Origin: Novosphingobium sp. AAP83
GTDB lineage: Bacteria > Pseudomonadota > Alphaproteobacteria > Sphingomonadales > Sphingomonadaceae
Direction of reading: 5' to 3'
Assembly: GCF_001295795.1 (NCBI RefSeq)
Contig: NZ_LJHY01000009.1
Location: 1 to 36,572, forward strand
Length of the DNA stretch: 36,572 nt
Below the pieces are notes generated by a model that made no database searches, was not told where the DNA came from, and was given only the letters and a program-made list of their open reading frames with translations. A program made the position numbers and the translations under genes. Shown piece after piece: positions 1 to 6,843 of this stretch (its first letter is position 1; each line of letters starts with the position of its first letter).

Positions 1-25
1 ACGGCTCTCCATGATCGTTCTCCAT
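1..25 (-). CDS. possible 5' end of a minus-strand gene running off the left edge
   Basis: On the minus strand an ATG at 25 opens the reading MENDHGEP with GGTGA seven bases upstream. A second ATG at 12, in another frame, has GGAG seven bases upstream and reads MESR. One of these could be the start of a gene lying beyond the window. Too little is present to name a product or to choose between the two starts. Confidence 0.22.
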
Positions 26-31
26 CAATGA

Positions 32-202
32 ATCACCATCGACGCCGAAACTCCATTAGTTTTTGCGGGTGTCCAGCTGGTCAAAAAGTGGCGCCGGGAA
101 TGGAAATTCGCGCTGGTAGAGGCGGACAATCCCGATTGGCTGGACCTGTGGGACCAGTGGTATCCGGCGGTGGAAGCGCGGGATGGCGAGGTCGAAAGGT
201 AG
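32..202 (+). pseudogene. GIY-YIG nuclease remnant (C-terminal part only)
   Basis: The frame ending at the TAG at 200-202 reads LVKKWRREWKFALVEADNPD followed by WLDLWDQWYPAVEA. This matches the C-terminal pattern of small UPF0213/YhbQ-like GIY-YIG proteins (KKW+R.WK..LIE..NP.W.DL). The same frame has a stop at 29-31 and no start codon or GIY/YIG catalytic half between it and the conserved part, so only about 40 recognisable residues remain. Complete family members are about 90-100 residues. I read it as a decayed or 5'-truncated copy. It is followed directly by a REP-like hairpin. Family recognition is by motif only. Confidence 0.6.
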
Positions 203-206
203 CCAA

Positions 207-227
207 GCCCCGTGTCAAGCACGGGGC
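207..227. repeat. REP-like extragenic palindrome
   Basis: GCCCCGTG (207-214) and CACGGGGC (220-227) pair perfectly around a TCAAG loop. The layout and loop are the same as in the palindrome at 4546-4566, so this is one copy of a dispersed intergenic family. It sits just after the nuclease remnant. Confidence 0.7.
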
Positions 228-336
228 GACGAGAAGTGGGGTGGTGGTTTTTTGGGGCTTTTGTTGAATTGGTTGAATGGCTATTCAGGGGTTTTTGCAC
301 TTGTCACCATTGTTTAGGACATAATTTCATAGAGTT

Positions 337-365
337 TTGGCACTTTGTAGTGCTTTACTTATTTG
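337..365 (+). promoter_or_regulatory. candidate promoter for the orphan gene at 390
   Basis: TTGGCA at 337-342 is followed after 16-17 bases by TTATTT/TATTTG (359-365) in a clearly AT-rich stretch (about 290-370) that stands out from the GC-rich surroundings. A transcript starting near 371 would leave a short leader before the ATG at 390. Assigned by sequence match only. Confidence 0.3.
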
Positions 366-389
366 TAATCCCGACGGAGTCTCCCGCGA

Positions 390-1118
390 ATGTTGTTTCT
401 AGTGTTTGCTGCCATGCTCACCCCAAACGACATCGGCAATGTCGCACCGCTCTGGAATGAGCTTATTCTCGGAGACAGTCCAGAAATCGTAGCTGAAAAG
501 CTCGGGAAACTTCCCGAGGTTTCCAAGATCAAGGTTAAGCGATCAATTAAGGCCGGGAAAGAGCCTGATGTGGACATAAACCTTGTGGGTGCAGGCTACG
601 AGATTCTTGGGGATGCTTACCAGATCAATCCAGTTTTCAATGCTGGAAAATTGAAATTTGTAAAGCTCTCTACAGGGCAAACATGCCGAAATACCGCTTT
701 CACTCGCTATGCTTCGTTGACTGATGCGTTACGCGCAAAGTATCCTAACGTCGCACACGAAGGTTTCGAACAAAAGGATAAGGGCGCTTTTATCCAAGCC
801 GAACTGGACCACCTAAACGGTCGGCGGGGGAGTCTCTACACAGCCCTGACCAACGGAGTAACTACAGTCCATGTTACCGTCGAAATCCTAACAATCGCTC
901 GGCCATCAATTAACTACAATGGAAACGCAATAACCCGCTCGCTCAATGACTTACAATGGTCGATCTACCGGACGCAGTTGCAGGCTTGCGGTGGGACGGG
1001 AGACCAGCGGGCCATGATTTCGATTAACTATCACTCCGCCGAGAACTTCAACGCGATGATCGAGACGGTAAAAGCAACCATGACCGATGAAAAAGAAATG
1101 GCGAAAGACCGCCTTTAA
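390..1118 (+). CDS. orphan protein of unknown function, 242 aa, lower GC
   Basis: I do not recognise this family. The ATG at 390 has GGAG ten bases upstream; the in-frame ATG at 414 has no visible ribosome binding site, so 390 is preferred. The first residues, MLFLVFAAML, are hydrophobic but short for a signal peptide. The rest is soluble-looking, with charged N-terminal helices, a central Tyr/Asn-rich part and an acidic/basic C-terminus. Codon use is visibly less GC-rich than in neighbouring genes, with many A/T-ending codons. With the nuclease remnant and AT-rich promoter region next to it, this suggests acquired DNA. The gene faces hisZ convergently. No function is proposed. Confidence 0.7.
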   Translation: MLFLVFAAMLTPNDIGNVAPLWNELILGDSPEIVAEKLGKLPEVSKIKVKRSIKAGKEPDVDINLVGAGYEILGDAYQINPVFNAGKLKFVKLSTGQTCRNTAFTRYASLTDALRAKYPNVAHEGFEQKDKGAFIQAELDHLNGRRGSLYTALTNGVTTVHVTVEILTIARPSINYNGNAITRSLNDLQWSIYRTQLQACGGTGDQRAMISINYHSAENFNAMIETVKATMTDEKEMAKDRL

Positions 1119-1199
1119 GTTATGCTGAAAAACAACGGTGAAACTGCCCAATTCCGAGGACAGTATACCTAATTCCGGCTGCAAGCAGAGCCCCTCCGT

Positions 1200-1217
1200 C
1201 ATTCGCTGGCGCGAATG
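1200..1217. terminator. hairpin between convergent genes
   Basis: CATTCGC (1200-1206) and GCGAATG (1211-1217) form a perfect 7-bp stem with a TGGC loop. It lies about 50 bases after the hisZ stop on the minus strand and about 80 bases after the orphan gene stop on the plus strand. There is no T-run on either side, so a terminator role is only a guess from position. Confidence 0.35.
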
Positions 1218-1267
1218 CCACCTCTCCGTTTGTCCTTCGGAAAAACAGGGAGGATTGCGGCGGTTGT

Positions 1268-2386
1268 TCAGGCCTTCTCTGGCCCGCTAGCTCCCAGCAC
1301 ATGCGTGCAGCCCAGCGCTTCGGCGCTATCCGCATCCGTCAAAGCAGCAACCGTGCGCCAGCCTATCGAGCGCAGGCGTGCGGCTTCATTGCGGTTGTGG
1401 CCGAGTGGCAGGAACACGCGGTCTTCGGCGGGTTCGTGGGCGGCGAGGAGGTCGATCAGGGCGTCGGGGTAGAGCGAGAAGCCGGTGGCGGGTTCGCCTG
1501 CTCCTGATCCGGCGATGCGAAAGGTGCCGCCACGTCCTACGGGGCCGCGCACGCCTTCGGCATAGAGGGTGAAGCCGAACCATGTCTGGTATTCAAAGCC
1601 GTGGCGCTCGCTGGGGTCGAGCGTCAGGCGGGCCATGCCGTTCAGGCTGGCGGCGATTTCGCGCAGGGCCTTGATGCGGCTGGCGAGGGCTCCGCCTGCA
1701 TCGATGGCGGCCAGTTTCTCGATGGCGCTATCGAATTCGCCGGTGGCATAGAGCAGCGGTACGTAAGCCTCGCCCCCTACATCGCGCAGGCCGCCTGCGT
1801 CCTTGGTATCGAGTTCGCGGCGGACGGCTTCGATTTGCGAAGGATCGAGCGGCAGGGCCTTTTCGGCCAGCGTATCGACCAGATCGGGCAGGGTGAAATC
1901 GACGCTGACGCCGCTTGCGCCTGCGGCCTGCAAAGCTTCAATCGCCAGTGCGACTGCTTCGGCGGCGGCGGCGACATTGTCTGCGCCGACGAGTTCGGCC
2001 CCGCATTGCAGCTTTTCACGCGCGGGGTTCAAGCCATCGGGCTTGATCGTGACGACTTGCCCCGCATAGCACAGGCGCAAGGGGCGCGGCGCTTCGGCAA
2101 GGCGGGTTTCGGCAAGGCGGCCGATCTGCGGTGTGTAGTCACTGCGCAGCGCCATCATCCGCAGCGAAAGCGGATCGACAAAGCGGAACATGCGGCGGCT
2201 CTGGATGCCCGCCATGCGCGCGGCAAAGCTGCGTTCGAATTCAATCGAGGGGGGCATGACGCGATCATAGCCGTGGCCGTGCATCGTGCCATGAATGGCG
2301 CGCATCACGCGCGTGGCAGTGGCCGCATCGCGCGGCAAACGGTCTTCGAGGCCTTCCGGCAGCAGATCGGGGTCGCTGGTATCCAT
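1268..2386 (-). CDS. hisZ: ATP phosphoribosyltransferase regulatory subunit HisZ
   Basis: HisZ is a catalytically inactive histidyl-tRNA synthetase paralogue. In the cytoplasm it pairs with short-form HisG to form the first, feedback-regulated enzyme of histidine synthesis. The 372-residue protein has the class II synthetase-like core, with LLPEG near the N-terminus (8-12), RSDYTPQ (81-87) and a GRGGTFR segment near 285-291. It lacks a C-terminal anticodon-binding domain, and its length is typical of HisZ rather than HisS. The open frame extends further upstream without stops, but that part translates repeat DNA. The ATG at 2386 has AAGGG eight bases upstream and gives the usual start. It is co-directional with serA but separated by a 455-bp repeat-filled gap, so it may be transcribed separately. 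Confidence 0.9.
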   Translation of the reverse strand: MDTSDPDLLPEGLEDRLPRDAATATRVMRAIHGTMHGHGYDRVMPPSIEFERSFAARMAGIQSRRMFRFVDPLSLRMMALRSDYTPQIGRLAETRLAEAPRPLRLCYAGQVVTIKPDGLNPAREKLQCGAELVGADNVAAAAEAVALAIEALQAAGASGVSVDFTLPDLVDTLAEKALPLDPSQIEAVRRELDTKDAGGLRDVGGEAYVPLLYATGEFDSAIEKLAAIDAGGALASRIKALREIAASLNGMARLTLDPSERHGFEYQTWFGFTLYAEGVRGPVGRGGTFRIAGSGAGEPATGFSLYPDALIDLLAAHEPAEDRVFLPLGHNRNEAARLRSIGWRTVAALTDADSAEALGCTHVLGASGPEKA

Positions 2387-2561
2387 GACGCGCGCCCTTA
2401 GCGGGGAATTTGCGGTGTGTCGAACATTGGTGTGGGGGTTTTTGGGTGTTAGGTGGGGAGTGCCGACCCCCGACCCCTCCCGCATGCGGGAGGGGGGAAG
2501 GTGACGGCCAACATCTGCGCCCCTTCCGCTTACCTTGCGTTTGCCGAAGGGGGAGGAGGGT

Positions 2562-2731
2562 TTCACGCAGAGGCGCGGAGAAGAAGGGGAGACGCGGAGG
2601 GGGAGCGTTGGTCGGCGAAGCCGTTTGCGGCTCGGGGCGTTGCGGTTGGTGCCAGGCCGGATTTTCGGGGGACCATGCGGTCCGGGACGACATCTCTGCG
2701 TCCCGCCTTCTTCTCTGCGTCTCTGCGTGAA
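2562..2731. repeat. long-inverted-repeat element, copy A
   Basis: A left arm starting TTCACGCAGAG (2562-2599) is nearly the reverse complement of the right arm ending CTCTGCGTGAA (2694-2731), about 38 bases each. The core holds two small hairpins: AGCCG-TTTG-CGGCT (2619-2632) and GGACC-ATGC-GGTCC (2670-2683). Copy B at 5896-6058 has the same layout. It encodes no protein of its own. It resembles a MITE or a structured intergenic repeat. No target-site duplication is obvious. Confidence 0.8.
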
Positions 2732-2797
2732 ACTTTGCAGCGTTGGAGTGCCCACCCCGCTGCGACTAAGACTTGCTGTGCAAGCCTAAGTCTCGCT

Positions 2798-2819
2798 CCC
2801 CTCCCGCAAGCGGGAGGGG
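2798..2819. repeat. palindromic repeat downstream of serA
   Basis: CCCCTCCCGC (2798-2807) and GCGGGAGGGG (2810-2819) form a 10-bp perfect stem around AA. Related palindromes occur at about 2472-2498, 6142-6157 and 6188-6212. This one lies about 22 bases past the serA stop codon, so it could act as a 3'-end hairpin for the serA transcript, though no T-run follows. Confidence 0.7.
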
Positions 2820-2841
2820 GTGGGCATTCAACCTGGCAAAA

Positions 2842-4428
2842 TTAGACGAACTTCAGGGCCTTGATCGTGCGGACGCCGGCAAGGGCGCCAGCTTGCTTGA
2901 GCACGTCCTGCGGCACGGGGGTGTCGAGCGAGAGCAGCAGCACGGCTTCGCCACCGGCATCGCGGCGGCCAAGGTGGAAGGTGCCGATGTTGATGCTGTT
3001 TTCACCCAGCAGCGTGCCGATGCGACCGATGAAGCCCGGCGCGTCGGAATTGACGATGTAGAGCATGTCACCGGCCAGATCGGCTTCGATGCCGATGCCG
3101 AAGATTTCGACCAGACGCGGCTGGCCGTTGCCGAACAGCGTGCCCGCAACCGAACGTTCGCCTTGGCTGGTGCTGACGGTGACGCGCACCAGCGTGCGGT
3201 ATTCGCCTTCGCGATCATGGCGCACTTCGCGCACGTCCAGCCCGCGTTCCTTGGCGAGGAACGGTGCGTTGACCATGTTCACGGTCTGCGAATACTGCTT
3301 CATCAAACCGGCCAGAACGGCGGCGGTGATGGGCTTCTGGTTAAGCTGGGCTGCGGCACCTTCGACTTCGATCGAGATCTTGGTCAGGTTATCGTGCGCC
3401 AATTGGCCGACGAGGCTGCCGAGGCTTTCGGCCAGCGCCATGTAAGGCTTCAGCTTTGGCGCTTCTTCTGCCGAAAGCGATGGCATGTTGAGCGCGTTGG
3501 TGACGCCGCCGGTAACGAGGAAATCAGCCATCTGTTCAGCCACTTGCAGCGCCACGTTGACTTGCGCTTCATTGGTGGAAGCGCCCAGATGCGGGGTGCA
3601 GATGAAGTTTGGCGTGCCGAACAGCGGCGATTCCTTGGCAGGTTCCACTTCGAACACGTCGAGCGCTGCGCCTGCAACCTGCCCGGAATCAAGCGCGGCC
3701 TTGAGGGCCACTTCATCGATCAGGCCGCCGCGCGCGCAGTTGATGATGCGGACGCCCTTCTTGGTTTTGGCGAGGTTTTCCGCCGAAAGGATGTTGCGGG
3801 TCTGGTCGGTTAGCGGCGTGTGCAGCGTGATGAAATCAGCCTTGGCGAGCAGCGTATCGAGATCGGCCTTTTCCACGCCCATTTCGATGGCGCGTTCGGG
3901 CGTGAGGAACGGATCGAACGCCACGACTTTCATACGCAGGCCCAGCGCGCGGCTGGCGACGATCGAGCCGATGTTGCCTGCGCCGATCAGGCCGAGCGTC
4001 TTGCCGGTGACTTCAATGCCCATGAAGCCGTTCTTGGGCCACGTGCCAGCCTGCGTCTGTGCGTTGGCTTCAGGGATCTGGCGGGCAAGGGCGAACATCA
4101 GCGCGATGGCATGTTCGGCGGTGGTGATCGAATTGCCGAACGGGGTGTTCATCACGACCACGCCCTGTGCGGAAGCCGCCGGAATATCGACGTTGTCCAC
4201 GCCGATCCCGGCGCGGCCGATGACCTTGAGGTTGGTGGCAGCGGCAAGGATTTCCTTGGTCACCTTGGTGGACGAGCGGATGGCGAGGCCATCATATTCG
4301 CCGATGCGCGCGATCAGCTGTTCAGGCGTTTCGCCGGTGATCACGTCAACATCGCAGCCCATTTCGGTGAAAATGCGGGCGGCGTTGGGGTCCATCTTGT
4401 CGGAGATGAGTACTTTTGGCTTGGTCAT
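2842..4428 (-). CDS. serA: D-3-phosphoglycerate dehydrogenase
   Basis: SerA oxidises 3-phosphoglycerate to 3-phosphohydroxypyruvate with NAD+, the first step of serine synthesis. The 528-residue protein is the long form. The NAD-binding motif is GLIGAGNIGS (146-155). The catalytic residues of the D-2-hydroxyacid dehydrogenase family are visible as Arg in NCARGG (233), Glu in VFEVEP (262) and His in TPHLGAS (280). An intervening domain follows, then a C-terminal ACT domain (about 455-528), which in this family usually mediates serine feedback. The ATG at 4428 has GAGGAA close upstream. It lies downstream of serC on the same strand across a 156-bp gap filled with palindromes, consistent with a serC-serA unit. 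Confidence 0.96.
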   Translation of the reverse strand: MTKPKVLISDKMDPNAARIFTEMGCDVDVITGETPEQLIARIGEYDGLAIRSSTKVTKEILAAATNLKVIGRAGIGVDNVDIPAASAQGVVVMNTPFGNSITTAEHAIALMFALARQIPEANAQTQAGTWPKNGFMGIEVTGKTLGLIGAGNIGSIVASRALGLRMKVVAFDPFLTPERAIEMGVEKADLDTLLAKADFITLHTPLTDQTRNILSAENLAKTKKGVRIINCARGGLIDEVALKAALDSGQVAGAALDVFEVEPAKESPLFGTPNFICTPHLGASTNEAQVNVALQVAEQMADFLVTGGVTNALNMPSLSAEEAPKLKPYMALAESLGSLVGQLAHDNLTKISIEVEGAAAQLNQKPITAAVLAGLMKQYSQTVNMVNAPFLAKERGLDVREVRHDREGEYRTLVRVTVSTSQGERSVAGTLFGNGQPRLVEIFGIGIEADLAGDMLYIVNSDAPGFIGRIGTLLGENSINIGTFHLGRRDAGGEAVLLLSLDTPVPQDVLKQAGALAGVRTIKALKFV

Positions 4429-4437
4429 GATCTATTC

Positions 4438-4566
4438 CTCGTCATTCCGGCGACAAGCGGGATTCATTCCCGGCGTCGCGTGTGGGCGTGAGGTTGAAAC
4501 TGGATCCCCGCCTTCGCGGGGATGACGAATTGGGGGTGTAGCGGGACCCCGGATCAAGTCCGGGGT
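4438..4566. repeat. cluster of three REP-like palindromes between serC and serA
   Basis: Three palindromes fill the gap: an imperfect one around GTCATTCCGGCG (about 4441-4480), ATCCCCGC-CTTC-GCGGGGAT (4504-4523) and ACCCCGGA-TCAAG-TCCGGGGT (4546-4566). The flanking words GTCATTC and GATGACG are typical of dispersed intergenic repeats in this group. In the serC-serA transcript they would form stable hairpins that could affect the relative level of serA. Confidence 0.75.
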
Positions 4567-4584
4567 GACGCCATTTGAGGTTGG

Positions 4585-5724
4585 TTAGGCGGCGGCCAGT
4601 TCGGCCTTGACCGTGGCATATGCCCAATCAAGCCAAGGGCCGAGGTCAACAATGTCCTCGGCGTTGACGGTTGCGCCACACCAGATGCGCAGGCCTGCGG
4701 GGGCATCGCGGTAACCGGCGATGTCATAGGCCGCATCGGCCTTTTCGAGCAGGGCGGCGAACTTCTTGATGAAGTCTGCATCCGCGCCTTCGACCGAGAG
4801 GCAGACCGAGGTTTTCGACCGGGTCGCTTCATCGGCGCACAAGTGCGAAAGCCATGGGCGTTCATCGACGATCTTGCCCAGCGCTGCGGCATTGGCATCA
4901 CTGCGCGCCTGCAGGCCCTTCAGCCCGCCAAGACCCTTGGCCCATTCGAGCGCGAAGATGGCGTCTTCGACGGCGAGCATCGACGGGGTGTTGATGGTTT
5001 CGCCCTTGAACACGCCCTCGGTCAGCTTGCCTTTCGAAACAAGGCGGAACACCTTGGGCAGGGGCCATGCAGGGGTATAGCTTTCCAGCCGTTCGACCGC
5101 GCGGGGGCCGAGGATGATGACGCCGTGGCCGCCTTCGCCGCCCAGAACCTTCTGCCATGAGAAGGTGGCAACGTCGATCTTCGACCAATCGATGTCATAG
5201 GCGAACACTGCCGAAGTGGCATCGGCAAAGGACAGGCCTTCGCGATCGGCAGGGATGAAATCGGCACTGGGGACGCGGACGCCCGAGGTGGTGCCGTTCC
5301 ATGTGAACAGCACGTCATTCGACCAGTCAATCGCGTTCAGATCGGGGATCTGGCCGTAATCGGCGCGCAGGATGGTCGGGTCGATCTTGAGTTGCTTGAC
5401 CGCGTCGGTCACCCAACCTTCGCCGAACGATTCCCAAGCCAGCGTGGTGACGGGGCGTGCGCCCAGCATCGTCCACATCGCCATTTCGAACGCGCCGGTA
5501 TCAGAACCGGGGACAATGCCGATGCGGTGCGTATCAGGCAGTTGCAGCACTTCGCGCATCAGATCGATGCTGTACTGCAAACGCGTCTTGCCGATCTTGG
5601 CGCGGTGTGACCGGCCCAGCGATTCGGTGGCGAGTTTTTCGGGGGAGTAACCCGGCGGCTTTGCGCAAGGTCCGGACGAGAAGAAAGGGCGCGCAGGTTT
5701 GCGTGCCGGGTAACCAACAGTCAT
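4585..5724 (-). CDS. serC: phosphoserine aminotransferase
   Basis: SerC is a PLP enzyme that converts 3-phosphohydroxypyruvate plus glutamate to phosphoserine, and it can also serve pyridoxine synthesis. The 379-residue protein starts MTVGYPARKP. It has the substrate-binding SSGPCAKPPG segment (16-25), the NGTTSGVR motif (143-150) and the PLP lysine in TFSWQKVLGGEGG (K192). The open frame continues upstream to 5808, but the ATG at 5724 has GGAG seven bases before it and gives the family-like N-terminus. The extra part corresponds to the leader RNA and promoter. It is the alphaproteobacterial SerC type. It is followed by serA. Confidence 0.95.
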   Translation of the reverse strand: MTVGYPARKPARPFFSSGPCAKPPGYSPEKLATESLGRSHRAKIGKTRLQYSIDLMREVLQLPDTHRIGIVPGSDTGAFEMAMWTMLGARPVTTLAWESFGEGWVTDAVKQLKIDPTILRADYGQIPDLNAIDWSNDVLFTWNGTTSGVRVPSADFIPADREGLSFADATSAVFAYDIDWSKIDVATFSWQKVLGGEGGHGVIILGPRAVERLESYTPAWPLPKVFRLVSKGKLTEGVFKGETINTPSMLAVEDAIFALEWAKGLGGLKGLQARSDANAAALGKIVDERPWLSHLCADEATRSKTSVCLSVEGADADFIKKFAALLEKADAAYDIAGYRDAPAGLRIWCGATVNAEDIVDLGPWLDWAYATVKAELAAA

Positions 5725-5774
5725 GTAGTCTCTCCTTACAGAGAGCACGCGCGGCGTTGGGACCGCGTGGCCCG
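5725..5774 (-). ncRNA. structured serC 5' leader (candidate serC RNA motif)
   Basis: Between the promoter and serC the minus-strand leader can fold into GGGCC-ACGC-GGUCC (5773-5760) and, at its 3' end, CUCUC-UGUAAG-GAGAG (5745-5730). The second stem partly masks the Shine-Dalgarno GGAG. An alphaproteobacterial serC leader motif is established in the literature (Rfam serC family). Position and structure fit it, but I could not run a covariance search. The ligand of that motif, if any, is not known to me. Confidence 0.55.
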
Positions 5775-5780
5775 CTGACC

Positions 5781-5808
5781 GCTCTAGAGAGGTGGCCGGG
5801 ATTGTCAA
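5781..5808 (-). promoter_or_regulatory. promoter of serC
   Basis: On the minus strand a perfect -35 TTGACA (5808-5803) is followed after 16 bases by TAGAGC (5786-5781). This places transcription start near 5774, just at the first leader hairpin. The agreement with the beginning of the structured leader supports the call. Confidence 0.6.
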
Positions 5809-6228
5809 TCGTGATGGGTACTGTGCTTTGGTGAGGGGGGGGCAGGCGTTGTGCAGTGTCCACCCTCGACACCTGCCGCAAGCGGGAAGGGTGAGTTCAC
5901 GCAGAGGCGCAGAGAAGAAGGGGAGACGCGGAGGGGCGGCGGCGAAGCCGTATGCGGTTCGGGACGTTGCGATTGGTGTGATGCCGGATTTTTGAGAGAC
6001 CTTGCGGTCCGGGACGACATCTCTGCGTCTCTACTTCTTCTCTGCGTCTCTGCGTGAAACTTTGAAGCGTGTGTTCGCAGCGTCGGAATGCCCACCCCGT
6101 TGCGACTAAGTTCGCCTAAAGGCTCACTAAGTCTCACTCCCCTCCCGCAAGCGGGAGTGGGTTCTTGTTCATTTCCGCTTACTTGTTTCCCCACTACCGC
6201 TTGCGGGAGGGGTTGGGGGTGGGCCCTT
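5809..6228. other. 420-bp gene-free interval with repeats
   Basis: The interval lies between the serC promoter and the 3' end of the TlpA-like gene. It holds a GCCGCAAGCGGGA hairpin (about 5874-5887), element copy B (5896-6058), the shared tail with GCGACTAAG and CTAAGTCTC, and two palindromes near 6142-6157 and 6188-6212. I see no gene in it. Confidence 0.75.
5896..6058. repeat. long-inverted-repeat element, copy B
   Basis: The left arm (5896-5933) and right arm (6021-6058) repeat those of copy A at 2562-2731. The core hairpins are kept: AGCCG-TATG-CGGTT (5946-5959, with a G-U in place of copy A's G-C) and GACC-TTGC-GGTC (5998-6009). The 3' flank through the CTCCCGC-AA-GCGGGAG palindrome (6142-6157) is also shared with copy A, so the repeated unit is about 260 bases in total. 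Confidence 0.8.
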
Positions 6229-6843
6229 CTACTTCCCCACCGTCTCCGCCAGCATCGCCGTCGTGCGGGCGCTGGACCAATCATGTGCGCCGATCATGCG
6301 CCACACTTCCTTACCTTGTGAATCATACAAAACGGTCGTGGGTAGCATGCCGGTTTCGTAGAAGAAGCCGAGGTTGTTGTCCGGGTCCAGCCATGGTTCC
6401 AGCTTTGCAAACCTCCGTTCTGTGAAGAACTGCGCGACCTTGTTGTTGCCGCCCATGTCTTGCGAAACGGTGAGGACGCGCAGCTTGCCTTCATAGGCAA
6501 CGCCCATCTTGTCGAGCATCGGCATTTCCAGCACGCAGGGCCCGCACCATGTCGCCCACAAGTTCACGAGGACGGGCGTGCCCTTGAGGTCACGCAGCTT
6601 AAGCGCCTTGCCCGAAGGGTCGGTCACGGTGAAATCGGGCATCTCTTTGCCGCGTGATGCGATGTCCAAAGTGCCGTTGAATTCGCCCTCGGCCGAACCT
6701 TCCGCAGAACTTTCCGCAGAACTTTCCGACGCTGTGGCACTGCTCTGCGGTTGCGAGTCGGGCGCAGCTTGCCTATCGCACCCCGCAGCGGCGAGCGCCG
6801 AGACCAACAGCAATATGGGCGAACGGAACGAGATGAGCGGCAA
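6229..6843 (-). CDS. TlpA-family thiol:disulfide oxidoreductase, predicted lipoprotein
   Basis: This is a thioredoxin-fold protein predicted to work outside the cytoplasm, anchored to a membrane. With the TTG start at 6843 (GGAG six bases upstream) the 204-residue product begins [20 protein letters not shown], and the lipid-attachment cysteine is C22. A Ser/Ala/Glu-rich linker (about 36-53) follows, encoded by partly repeated 12-bp units. The TlpA/AhpC-TSA domain then has the redox motif WATWCGPC (C100, C103) and a cis-Pro region in GMLPTTVLY. An upstream ATG in the same frame would add about 20 charged residues before the signal and is less likely. The start region overlaps the divergent argH start by about 11 bp. 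TlpA proteins typically reduce disulfides or assist cytochrome maturation; the partner here is unknown. Confidence 0.85.
   Translation of the reverse strand: MPLISFRSPILLLVSALAAAGCDRQAAPDSQPQSSATASESSAESSAEGSAEGEFNGTLDIASRGKEMPDFTVTDPSGKALKLRDLKGTPVLVNLWATWCGPCVLEMPMLDKMGVAYEGKLRVLTVSQDMGGNNKVAQFFTERRFAKLEPWLDPDNNLGFFYETGMLPTTVLYDSQGKEVWRMIGAHDWSSARTTAMLAETVGK

Larger units (their letters stand above)
2387..2841. other. 455-bp gene-free interval filled with repeats
   Basis: No convincing gene is present. The interval holds a CCCCTCCCGC-type hairpin at about 2472-2498, an inverted-repeat element (2562-2731), a tail containing CTAAGTCTC (2741-2797) and a second palindrome (2798-2819). The open frames crossing it are translations of the repeats. 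The tail and second palindrome recur after the element copy near 5.9 kb. Confidence 0.75.

Noticed and set aside
2387..2755. N-terminal extension of hisZ suggested by an open frame to 2755
   Set aside because: The extra residues translate the inverted-repeat element and palindromes; the ATG at 2386 has a good ribosome site and gives the normal HisZ length.
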